Positions 7,197 through 14,819 of a DNA stretch of 14,925 bases are shown piece by piece (position 1 is the stretch's first letter; every line of letters begins with the position of its first letter). This DNA comes from Jaenimonas drosophilae (lineage: Eukaryota; Euglenozoa; Kinetoplastea; Trypanosomatida; Trypanosomatidae). The notes under the pieces were generated by a model, which was not told where the DNA came from, ran no database searches, and saw only the letters and a program-made list of their open reading frames with translations. Position numbers and translations under genes: made by a program. Location: the NCBI GenBank assembly GCA_030849065.1, contig JASAON010001337.1:1-14925 (forward strand), read 5' to 3'.

Positions 7197-8876
7197 TTAA
7201 CGCTGCTGTTGCTTCTGTTGCTGCTGCTGTTGTTGTTGTTGCTGCTGCTGTTGGAACAAGAACTGAGGGTTGGTGGCGAATGGACTCATTGGGCCCAACT
7301 GGTGTGGCGATACAAATAGCTGCTGAGGCTGCTGGCCAGGGAGGAAGTACTGCTGCTGTGGGGGAAAGCAGGCAGTTCCGTAGGGGTTCATGACTGGTTG
7401 CTGCATGGTCATGGCAGGATGGTGAGCCATGTGGGCCACAGGCATCTTGGTGGGCATGGCACCAGGTGGGTTACCCTGTTTGGCTGCCTGCGCGGCAGCC
7501 TGTTGCTGCTGCTGCTGCTGTTGATGCTGATGTTGCTGTTGAAGATGCTGTTGCTGCTGCTGCAGGTGTACCCACTGCGGGGAGATGCCAGCCGTGGGCA
7601 TCTGCATGGCGTGCTGCATTGGGTGCATCCCCGCTTGCATTTGTGGCTGCTGAGCTTGGAGCTGCTGTTGCTGCTGCTGTGGCGGTGGATGCCCAGTGGC
7701 AAATGGCTGAGGCATGGCTTGAGCTGTGGGCATCCCGGTGACCTGTGCCTGCTGGTGCTGCTCAGGTACAGAAGGAGTGGTAGCAGGGTTGGCTGGAGCT
7801 TGGGCATTGTTGGTGGGATTCTGCTGCTGCCGCGCCTGGCGAAGGAGCAAGCTTTCGATATCCGAGGCCTGATAAGCCTTAGGACTTGGGGTTTCCGCAG
7901 CCGGAGACTGCGCGGGCTTTGGCTGAGCCGGGGCATTACCCTTGCTGAGGAGCCTCTCGAGATCCTGTGCGCGCCACATATTGGGCGAGCTTTCCTCTTG
8001 CTTCGCCTTGTTGGCTGCTGCAGGCTGTGCTTGTGTTGGTGCAGGACGAGCCGTGGGGGCCATTGCGGGGCTTGGCTGGGGGTAGCTGGAGGTGGGCATC
8101 GATTGGCGATCCCCTGCGTAGCCGCCACCGCGACCGTTCTGCATCGCTGCTGGCTGAGCTCCCGCGGCGTTGGGGTATGGGGCCGCTGGCTGGCCAACAG
8201 GGGCGGAGGTGGTGGGGGCGGTGGACCAAATCGAAGCATCACTCCACTTATCACGTACCCCGGCGGCAGGGGTCGGCGGCTTTGCCGGCGGTGGCTGAGC
8301 ATCGGTGAAGAAGCGAGAGCGATGATTGCTGGGCTTGGACTCATCTCCGATCTCAGCGAGCAGCTGCTCCAGCTCGGATGGCCCTTCCTCCTGCTTTGGT
8401 TCCGCCTTGGCGGCCTCTGCCTCCTGCTTCTGAGCCGCCATGGCCGACACCTCTCGCCTTCCTTGCTCACGTTGGATGGTTTGATTCAAGTGCTTTTGAT
8501 GCGCCTCGGCCTGTTGCAGCTCGTACCGGTAGCCTACCTCGAAGGTTTCGTTATCCTTATTGCCGCCGCGGAAACCTCTCGCTGGAGGGGCAAAACGGTC
8601 GTCGATGCTTCGATGCGAGGGGCGATCATCGTTGTTGTTGTTGTTGTTGTTGCGCCGATTACCATGGGCGGAACTTCCTGCGTTGTTGTTGTTGTTGTTG
8701 TTGTTGTTATCATGGTTTGGTCCATCACGTCTACTACTTCGGATGGAGGAAGGAGTTACCTGAATTTCCTTGAACTTCTCCACAACATCGGCAGGGAAGT
8801 CGATCCCCTCGGCTAAGGGGGCCAGAGCGAGCAATTCGCTCTTGTTGTATACGAGCTTCTTTACCTGCTTGGGCAT
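7197..8876 (-). CDS. 4EIP: eIF4E-interacting protein 4EIP, translational regulator
   Basis: Predicted protein of 559 aa. The frame opens at a TTG (8906), so I use ATG 8876. The N-terminus MPKQVKKLVYNKSELLALAP contains a canonical eIF4E-binding motif, Tyr-x4-Leu-hydrophobic (Y10, L15, L16). The remainder is low-complexity: Asn runs at 57-65 and 76-82, a short charged segment at about 108-190, then Pro/Ala/Gln-rich sequence with Gln runs at 400-405, 439-459 and 542-558. This layout and the position between PKAC genes match kinetoplastid 4EIP, known in Leishmania and T. brucei as an eIF4E1 partner that represses translation and is needed for normal differentiation. Three internal sequences (164-173, 301-310, 335-344) echo the 4E-binding motif. 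No structured domain is seen. It would act in the cytoplasm on mRNA caps. The upstream leader is long and ATG-free. Orthology is from recognition, not alignment. Confidence 0.88.
   Translation of the reverse strand: MPKQVKKLVYNKSELLALAPLAEGIDFPADVVEKFKEIQVTPSSIRSSRRDGPNHDNNNNNNNNNAGSSAHGNRRNNNNNNNDDRPSHRSIDDRFAPPARGFRGGNKDNETFEVGYRYELQQAEAHQKHLNQTIQREQGRREVSAMAAQKQEAEAAKAEPKQEEGPSELEQLLAEIGDESKPSNHRSRFFTDAQPPPAKPPTPAAGVRDKWSDASIWSTAPTTSAPVGQPAAPYPNAAGAQPAAMQNGRGGGYAGDRQSMPTSSYPQPSPAMAPTARPAPTQAQPAAANKAKQEESSPNMWRAQDLERLLSKGNAPAQPKPAQSPAAETPSPKAYQASDIESLLLRQARQQQNPTNNAQAPANPATTPSVPEQHQQAQVTGMPTAQAMPQPFATGHPPPQQQQQQLQAQQPQMQAGMHPMQHAMQMPTAGISPQWVHLQQQQQHLQQQHQHQQQQQQQQAAAQAAKQGNPPGAMPTKMPVAHMAHHPAMTMQQPVMNPYGTACFPPQQQYFLPGQQPQQLFVSPHQLGPMSPFATNPQFLFQQQQQQQQQQQQQKQQQR
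7203..7253 (-). repeat. Glutamine-codon repeat at the 4EIP C-terminus
   Basis: Seventeen consecutive Gln codons, broken once by Lys, in mixed CAG and CAA form, ending one Arg before the stop. Codon mixing makes it less slippage-prone than a pure triplet repeat and suggests the Gln content itself is maintained. Confidence 0.9.
7500..7562 (-). repeat. Glutamine/histidine-codon repeat inside 4EIP
   Basis: The region encodes residues 439-459, mostly Gln with interspersed His and Leu, mainly CAG codons. His codons here (CAT, CAC, CAA-adjacent) look like single-base derivatives of the Gln triplet, as expected for an ageing triplet expansion. Confidence 0.85.
8631..8651 (-). repeat. Pure AAC (Asn) triplet repeat, 7 units
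   Basis: The plus strand shows uninterrupted GTT triplets, giving seven AAC Asn codons (residues 76-82 of 4EIP). With the neighbouring 9-unit run it forms an Asn-rich stretch after the eIF4E-binding motif. Confidence 0.95.
8682..8708 (-). repeat. Pure AAC (Asn) triplet repeat, 9 units
   Basis: Nine identical AAC codons encode Asn 57-65 of 4EIP. No synonymous AAT is present, which points to recent slippage rather than long-term selection on the protein alone. It is a likely length-variable microsatellite. Confidence 0.95.
8829..8849 (-). other. Codons of the eIF4E-binding motif of 4EIP
   Basis: These codons encode Y10-NKSE-L15-L16, matching the Tyr-x4-Leu-hydrophobic consensus that docks on the dorsal face of eIF4E. 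The Tyr codon is at 8847-8849. This is the strongest single motif supporting the gene's identity. Confidence 0.85.
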
Positions 8877-9577
8877 GATTACAGAGCTGCTGCCACAATT
8901 GCTCAACCACAGAGGAGGCAGTGGATGGGGGTGTGTGATTAGAGTCTGTCAAAGAAAGCTGCGATGTCAACGCTACGATACGAAGCACTAAAGAACGTCC
9001 GCGCACCCCACAAGGTTTCGTGGTAGCTCGGGTGGGTGGGTAGAGGGAGCGAGGGGAGTTCTTGCGTACCTCCTGGAAAGGGTAGAGGAGGGCAAAGGAT
9101 GAAACGCAACAAACAAGTTTTAAAAAAGCACCCAGTTGCTCTCTATGCACCGTACCGGTTGGCCACCGGGAGAAGCTATGGTGGGGAGAAGGTCCTCAAA
9201 CTGGGGGGAGATGGACTAGAGCCTTCTGTTGCTGCGGGTGTGTTGGGTAGTGAGTGTTTCTGCGCTCCAAAAGGGATGGCGCAACGTCAACAGGCGCCTC
9301 AAATGCTGCGGTAGGAAAATTCACCGAAGAGCCAGAGAGATTAATAAACGAAACAAGCTGCGACTGCCTCCGCTCTTGATTGCTGTAGCAGCAAATGTCG
9401 TTGCTGTTTCTGGTGTCTTTGTAGTGTTTTTTACGTTTGCCAGCGTAGAGTGGGGCGACGGCAGCAAGAGTGCTGTTTGCACGGTTTACAAGAAGAGGAG
9501 GGAAGAGGAGGTGTTCTGGTGGCTGGAATGAACGCGTGCTGTGGTGAAATCCTTCCAGGGAGGTGGTGGAAAAAAAA
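8877..9577 (-). promoter_or_regulatory. Long ATG-free 5' leader of 4EIP (inferred 5' UTR)
   Basis: The sense strand contains no ATG from the 4EIP start up to 9766, about 890 nt, while the opposite strand contains around ten over the same interval. The pyrimidine-rich tract at 9560-9752 supplies a likely acceptor at 9578-9579, leaving a leader of about 700 nt. Absence of upstream ATGs over this length is what selection against spurious initiation in a transcribed leader would produce. A shorter leader is possible through an alternative acceptor with CTTTCTTTGACAG at 8946. Confidence 0.6.
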
Positions 9578-9752
9578 CTACCAAGGAAGAAATCAAAAAA
9601 AATCGCGTAGAAGAGGAAGAGATATAGGTGAAAGATAGAGATAGGAAGAGAAAACTGCGTGTGAGAAGAAGAGAAACTACAACGACTGCACACCAACTAC
9701 CAACAAAAGAGGATAGAACCAAAGAGAGGCAGGAAGCAAAAGAGTAGGTATG
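9578..9752 (-). promoter_or_regulatory. Extended polypyrimidine tract and candidate spliced-leader acceptor for 4EIP
   Basis: Almost the whole interval is purine-rich on the plus strand, hence C/T-rich in the transcript, with several T-runs. Around 75 nt (9580-9654) are AG-free on the sense strand and end at an AG at 9578-9579. Because such tracts also position polyadenylation of the upstream mRNA in kinetoplastids, it would give the SIZ/PIAS mRNA (stop at 9943) a short 3' UTR. Confidence 0.55.
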
Positions 9753-9942
9753 GTGGATAGCAACAACATGGGCATAGATGCATGGGAACGGCGTGGCGTT
9801 GTTGGTGATGAGATAACGCCAGTTTCAGCGGCGCTGTTGCCTCATCTCTGGCGAAGCACACAACGCCACCCTCTCGTGAGCACGTCGTCCTTAAATGCTC
9901 AATCACAGCCCACACTTAGTCGTACCTCACACGTGGCCATTG
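9753..9942 (-). other. Short 3' UTR of the SIZ/PIAS gene
   Basis: These bases lie between the stop of the SIZ/PIAS gene and the polypyrimidine tract that precedes 4EIP. Sense ATGs reappear here (from 9769 upward), in contrast with the ATG-free leader below 9766. No gene or structure is seen. Confidence 0.45.
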
Positions 9943-11931
9943 TTAGAGTTCGATTGGGTCGTCGGCCGTACCCACGCCGTCCATCACCTCTTCGGGTTCC
10001 TCAACTCGTGGGCGTTTCGGATAGCGCTCCAGTGAGCCATCGTCATCCAACAACGCACCGTCGGATTCCCTCTTTACAGGAAGTGGGGAGGCAGGAGGAA
10101 GGGCGGAAGAGCCCATTGCATCCTGCTCATCCTGCTCATCGTCATCAGTATCAGCAATCACATCAGCATCGGGTGCTCGATGGAGAGTCGATTCAGCGCC
10201 ATGCCACACACATTGGCGAGATGGTGTGTTTCCGTCCTGAATGGAGAGCCTAAAGTAGGGAGGCATGGATCCATGATGGGATGCACAGTGGCGCTGCATC
10301 TCCTCGAGACGTGCCCAAAAAACGGTGTCAACCACGACGTCCGACGGTCGGAAAACTTGATCGCACAGGGGGCAGTTCCAGTACGAACCTTTGCTGCAGC
10401 TGACGATGAGTGAGTGCAGATCGAGGCACTGCAGATGGTGGCAGTGTGTTCCACGAACTGGAATATCAATGGGCATTTGCGAAATGGGGCACTTGGTTGT
10501 GATGATGGGATCATCAACATCCTCGAGGTCATCATCTCCATCGTTGGAGAGGATGGAGTCGTAAAAACGCTGCACTCCTTCGTTGTTGCGCTGGACTGCC
10601 ACATTGAGTAAAGCTGTGGCGGGCTGCGGATCTACCCTGGAATCCACCGTGCCCGCACGCATGAGGGCCTCGCGCAGATGCTCCATCACACCCGTGCCAA
10701 GACGGTCTCGCAGCACCCGCTCCACCACCGCCTCCATGGCAACCGGCTCTGCCACGACGAGCATGGCAGACACCACATACTCTCGATTATAGATATCGAC
10801 GAGCAGTCGTTGGCCACTGGAGCGGCGGGCGAGCATCTGCGTGATATCAAGCGGCAGGTAGGTCTTGTGGACCTCCTCCTTCCGCTCTGGCCACATGCGG
10901 CGCCACGGGGTTGTCATGGGCTGATCATTCACGTACACCACAATCTCCTTCGCTGATGGCCAGCGAGCTGGAAGATTGGGTTGCTTGAATGGAATCACCA
11001 ACACCTTCAAACGTCGGGTCCCAACCGATTGGCTGTACTGCACAGGCACCTCAAACCGCATTGGATGACTTCCGTAACGAAGCTGAAAACGTTTTATAAT
11101 GTGGCAAATGGTTAAGCTGGGTGGCGCTCGCTCATTCATGATGGAGATTTCATTCTGCTCCCCCGTAGATCGCATGATTGGCGGATCGGCGAGAGGAGCT
11201 GCCAACGACGTGGTGGCTTGAGGAACCTGTTCGGGTGCCGATGGCCCCAACGCAGGGATGGACGGCTGCTGCTGCTCCACTCCCATAGCCGCTCCCGTCG
11301 GTGCTGCGGTTTCTACTGCCAATGCCGCGGAGTGCGCGATTTGCGCGGAGAGAAGGTTGTTGGAAGTCCAGCTTACACGAGACGGCGGAGCACCTGAGAT
11401 GGCCTTTTCTGGAGCAGAGCCTCGTCCCTGTGTTTCCGTGGATGGTGCAGTGTAACTGTGCATGAATACGAGTGGCTGCAGCACGGGGAGTACAGCCGCC
11501 ACATCCTGCGGCTCATTGGTACTTGAAGCAACGCTCCTCTCAAGAGGTGGGGAGGGGGGCATATGGAGTCCAGCCTCCACGACGGCACCGCCAACAGCGG
11601 TGGGGGGCGGGCCAGCCCGAGCGTGAAGAACGCGAATCGCCACGGCGGCGGCCCGCGAAATCTCCGACTTGCGTCCACTCAACGGCAGATTGGCCGCTTC
11701 CCGAATCTCACCCCGCTCGTGAAGGATATCGCGTAGCTCCATCATCACGTGGTGGAGGTCCCGGGCGAGAAGAACATGCTGAAGGGTTCCATCGCAGACG
11801 GCAGCTTTGAAGGCGTCGAGATCCACCGGATTGGGAATCACACGAGAGTAGAGTCGCCTCCAATCCCGTTCAGAGATGGAGTCAGAGAGGTGGTTCATGG
11901 AGTCTGTTGAGGATGCACCACGGGCAGACAT
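9943..11931 (-). CDS. SIZ1: SIZ/PIAS-type SUMO E3 ligase (SP-RING)
   Basis: Predicted protein of 662 aa starting at ATG 11931; an alternative in-frame ATG encodes residue 12. It should promote transfer of SUMO from the E2 (UBC9) to nuclear proteins. Visible domains: a SAP-like helical segment at about 58-104 (LRDILHERG ... GRKSEISRAAAVAI), a low-complexity Pro/Ala linker, a PINIT-like region at about 272-400, and an SP-RING at about 475-530. The zinc ligands are visible as C481 (CPIS), C497-x-H499, C502, and C520/C523 in WNCPLC. The C-terminal tail is acidic at about 588-604, then has a basic PKRPRV cluster (about 638-643) likely to be a nuclear signal, and ends DDPIEL, which resembles a SUMO-interacting motif. 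A SIZ1 SUMO ligase of this type is known in T. brucei, where it supports variant surface glycoprotein expression. The gene is intact and co-oriented with 4EIP. The SAP call is weaker than the SP-RING call. Confidence 0.9.
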   Translation of the reverse strand: MSARGASSTDSMNHLSDSISERDWRRLYSRVIPNPVDLDAFKAAVCDGTLQHVLLARDLHHVMMELRDILHERGEIREAANLPLSGRKSEISRAAAVAIRVLHARAGPPPTAVGGAVVEAGLHMPPSPPLERSVASSTNEPQDVAAVLPVLQPLVFMHSYTAPSTETQGRGSAPEKAISGAPPSRVSWTSNNLLSAQIAHSAALAVETAAPTGAAMGVEQQQPSIPALGPSAPEQVPQATTSLAAPLADPPIMRSTGEQNEISIMNERAPPSLTICHIIKRFQLRYGSHPMRFEVPVQYSQSVGTRRLKVLVIPFKQPNLPARWPSAKEIVVYVNDQPMTTPWRRMWPERKEEVHKTYLPLDITQMLARRSSGQRLLVDIYNREYVVSAMLVVAEPVAMEAVVERVLRDRLGTGVMEHLREALMRAGTVDSRVDPQPATALLNVAVQRNNEGVQRFYDSILSNDGDDDLEDVDDPIITTKCPISQMPIDIPVRGTHCHHLQCLDLHSLIVSCSKGSYWNCPLCDQVFRPSDVVVDTVFWARLEEMQRHCASHHGSMPPYFRLSIQDGNTPSRQCVWHGAESTLHRAPDADVIADTDDDEQDEQDAMGSSALPPASPLPVKRESDGALLDDDGSLERYPKRPRVEEPEEVMDGVGTADDPIEL

Positions 11932-11948
11932 CTTGGCGGTAAGTTGTT

Positions 11949-11988
11949 CTGTGAGGTAGTGAAATTCAAAGGAAATAAACAGTGGAGG
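11949..11988 (-). promoter_or_regulatory. Candidate spliced-leader acceptor for the SIZ/PIAS gene
   Basis: The sense strand reads TTTCACTACCTCACAG with the AG at 11949-11950, preceded by about 38 AG-free, T-rich nucleotides. The leader would be 17 nt with no ATG. A second site at 12117-12118, behind a longer T-rich tract, would place ATGs in the leader, so the proximal site is preferred. Confidence 0.5.
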
Positions 11989-12185
11989 CTATTCTGGGCT
12001 CCACGCATGATGGGCACGTAGGTGCGACACGATATTCAGAAACCTACGCGCACCACTCTATTGAGTGATGGCAAACCTATGTGTGGTCACTCCTTCACTT
12101 TCTATCGTGCCGCAACCTAGTCCAGTATGAAACAAAAACAAAATGAGAGAAGCGACAAAGAGGAGCAATCAGAATCTTACGGTAC

Positions 12186-12881
12186 ATGCACCTAGGCAAT
12201 TCATGTAATACCCAAGAAGCGCAGCTCCTGCTTCTAGGTCTGCACCGCCACTACGGCTGTCGGCATCACGATCCAACGTTTCAAGGACACACGACGGTCA
12301 CAATACACAATGAAAAAAATGGGGGTAAAAGCGCGCCGATGGATGTTTGGATATTTCTGGTTGGTCGTGGGAGAGTGAGGAGGAGGGGGTATGATTGGTT
12401 AACATGGCTGCTGGGGGGGAGGGGGCTTGAAAAGGATTGGGGTGAGAGGCACTGCTACATCTGCTTGTATTATGTGTGCATTGGGGGGAGGGGGGATGCG
12501 AAAGGTGTTCGAGGAGTTGAGACGAGGACGAGCTGCTTCTCCATGGCGGTGCGAGAATCTCTCAGTAGGAGATCGAGGCTAGCACACACACGCACAGGCA
12601 CTCACAAACGCGGCATCACCACATTTTCTCCGTCCTGCCTCAGTGTATGTATGATCAAGAGAAAAGAGGGGGGCGGAGGAAGCAGCGACGCGGTGACGGC
12701 CAAACTCCCTGTCAAATCCACATCTATGCGGAGCACGCATCACACAAGCGGTGAAGCGGATAGCATCATACACGCTTTCCAAGCCATTCAGCCATATTCC
12801 GCGAGAGCTGACTGCGATTGTCAGGAACTCCTCAGAGACTGCATTGTGCAGTGTTGCTTGTGGCACTTGTTAAAGGATTGA
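12186..12881 (+). other. Unassigned plus-strand open frame (231 codons), probably not a gene
   Basis: An ATG at 12186 opens 231 codons with no recognisable domain, ending LWHLLKD. Its length is more than a random stretch would usually give, but the plus strand here is locally G-rich, which lowers stop-codon density. It runs opposite to every other gene in a unit expected to be transcribed in one direction, and its composition changes along its length. I record it as an open frame, not as a coding region. Confidence 0.15.
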
Positions 12882-13137
12882 CTGGGGGTGAGGTGTCGGA
12901 TGTAGCCCGCCACAATCTCTACATGTGATGTGAGCGGTCACAGAGGGGCTACACAGGACGAGACGTCTCTCTCCCACGTGGTCGTTGTGGGTTCGAACCA
13001 CCACAATCCATGCCAATAGCGAAGCATCCCATCCTCGCTCACCGTGGTTGATATCACATCACTCACACCGCCGCTGGTACTTTTTCCCTGTAAGCGGCAG
13101 GGTCAAGGCAGCTGGAAGCAACGACGAAGGGATTCAT

Positions 13138-13157
13138 AACACATACTGTTATGTGTT
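13138..13157. repeat. Perfect short inverted repeat (8-bp stem, 4-nt loop)
   Basis: AACACATA, loop CTGT, then TATGTGTT forms an exact hairpin in either strand's transcript. It lies within the inferred 3' UTR or intergenic part of the PKAC-SIZ/PIAS gap. It has no T-tract and no sign of a terminator, so its role is unknown. Confidence 0.7.
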
Positions 13158-13819
13158 CGAGGCTGCTCCCAACGGTGCGCACGTGAGTCATGATAGCAGC
13201 TGGGGAGTGGGGGAGATATACGAAGGCAGCTAGCATTGTTAGGGCTAGCGCCACGGCCAATTTTGTTTCGTCCAGAAAAAACATGTTCAACTCTCAACGA
13301 CAGATACAACGCAGAAAAAACTATGTATAAAACACACGCACGTACGTCTTGGATGTGGGGTAGTGCAATGGCTATTGGACCCAACTCTGTCAAAAATGCA
13401 CCACCGGTCTACGGGCTATCCCTACGCTGGCACAGCACAGGACACAACTCAGATAGCACTGTTTTCCAAGTTACTCTATCCCATAGACAACCACATAATG
13501 ATGTGATCCACCACCTCCTCCGCCCTTCAGTACGTTCACTGTCTTCCTCTCGGTGACCCTTAAGATAGATACATTCAAGTGTGACAACTCCTCCACCCTC
13601 AGCAGCACAAGCCTGCGGCACGTGAGCCCATCAAGCCTACGCGTCCAAACATCAATGAACAACAGCAACTCCAACACTGCCAATTCACTGGCCAATAGAC
13701 GGCATCGACAGTAGCCTCGATCCAACGATCGAGCGGTATTGTTCTTCTTCACAGATCGCGTGGAGAAAAAACGAGAACGAAATCACATCCTGAGCACACT
13801 GAGAGAACTGAGTGAACCT

Positions 13820-13838
13820 CTGAAAAAAAAAAGGCGGG
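13820..13838 (-). promoter_or_regulatory. Strong orphan splice-acceptor-like site
   Basis: The sense strand reads CC, a run of ten T, then CAG, with the AG at 13820-13821. It is the cleanest acceptor-like sequence in the window, yet lies 1.0 kb after the PKAC stop and 1.9 kb before the SIZ/PIAS start. The first sense ATG after it is followed at once by a stop, so it does not introduce an evident protein. It may serve a non-coding transcript, an alternative long SIZ/PIAS leader, or positioning of PKAC polyadenylation. Confidence 0.4.
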
Positions 13839-14819
13839 CTCCAAAACTAGCAAACGTGAAATATAGTGATAACAGGAATCGGAGCAAATCAAATCAAAAA
13901 AAGACGTGCGATGGAATCATACGGGGCATAAGTACAAGAAGTTACGTGACCGTCGTGTCACGATTTGGGGCTGTTCATCAACTTGCGACCTCGAGCCCAC
14001 GGATGTCTCGTTACCCGCCACTCACCCAACTCACTCTTCCTCTCAGAAGAGCGATTGGCATGATTGCTTGGCACTCATCGAATGGCGATATCCACGATCC
14101 AAAGAAATACAAGTGAATGAAGCGACAAATTCCACATTTGGAGGGAGAAAGAACAAGCCAACATACAAAGCAGCTGTGTGGATATGAAAAAAGAGACTGG
14201 TTGCGGTATTGTGATCAGTACAGTCAAGTGCGGCAAAGCGAAGAGAGGCAGCCACTCCCACATACGCGTACCTCACGTAGCTTCACCGACACCCGTGGAA
14301 ACTCTCGCTTGTATTTACGCTGGGCCTTGGCATGGAAACAACGAGCTCAGCAGCCGTCACCATTGAGTCGAGCATCATGAAGGTAGTTCAAGAGCTCGAT
14401 TAACCTCGACCAGCAACATTAGAGATGCCTCCCGTACTAAAACGTGCCAACCTCATCCCATATCCTTACCCGCTACCCATCCGTTCTTCCATCAAATCCC
14501 CCACACACTGCGAACTACAGCCTCCCACAACGTACCGTATAACGAATCCAAGTCTGCAGCCTTCCCAACTCGCGCCAGAACGAGGAAGCAGCCAGTCACA
14601 GAAACAACGAACAGCGGGCGGTCCAACCATGATTAGCACGAAGAGCGTCTTCGTCGCTTCCTCAAGCACGAAACCCATTTCACTTCTTTGTTGATCCTTG
14701 AATTTCAATTTACATCACATTCCATCCAGCATACATCACATAGCATTACACTTCACGCACAAACACCCACCAGCCAATCAGCGCCGGGGTTGTTGTCACA
14801 GAGACGGCGTACTGCCTCA

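Larger units (their letters stand above)
11932..14819 (-). other. 2.9 kb gap: 3' UTR of PKAC and 5' leader of SIZ/PIAS, no firm gene
   Basis: No coding region on the sense strand begins at an ATG and looks like a protein. The SIZ/PIAS end is sense-ATG-free from 11932 to 12005, consistent with a short leader. The gap holds a strong acceptor-like site at 13820, an 8-bp perfect hairpin at 13138-13157, a plus-strand 231-codon open frame (12186-12881) against the direction of the unit, and an isolated B-box-like palindrome near 12990. It is the longest gene-free stretch in the window. Confidence 0.55.

Noticed and set aside
7398..8816. Long plus-strand frame (472 codons) opposite 4EIP
   Set aside because: Its Leu and Val runs are simply the antisense reading of Gln and Asn triplet repeats.
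12981..13010. tRNA-like sequence with GGTTCGAACC (B-box match) and flanking TTGTGG/CCACAA
   Set aside because: On neither strand could I build a full T-stem plus acceptor stem, a D-arm or an A box at a sensible distance. The motif is a self-complementary decamer and is probably chance.
13471..13752. 93-codon minus-strand frame after the orphan acceptor at 13820
   Set aside because: It starts at GTG and contains no internal Met; shorter ATG-initiated frames downstream end within about 20 codons.
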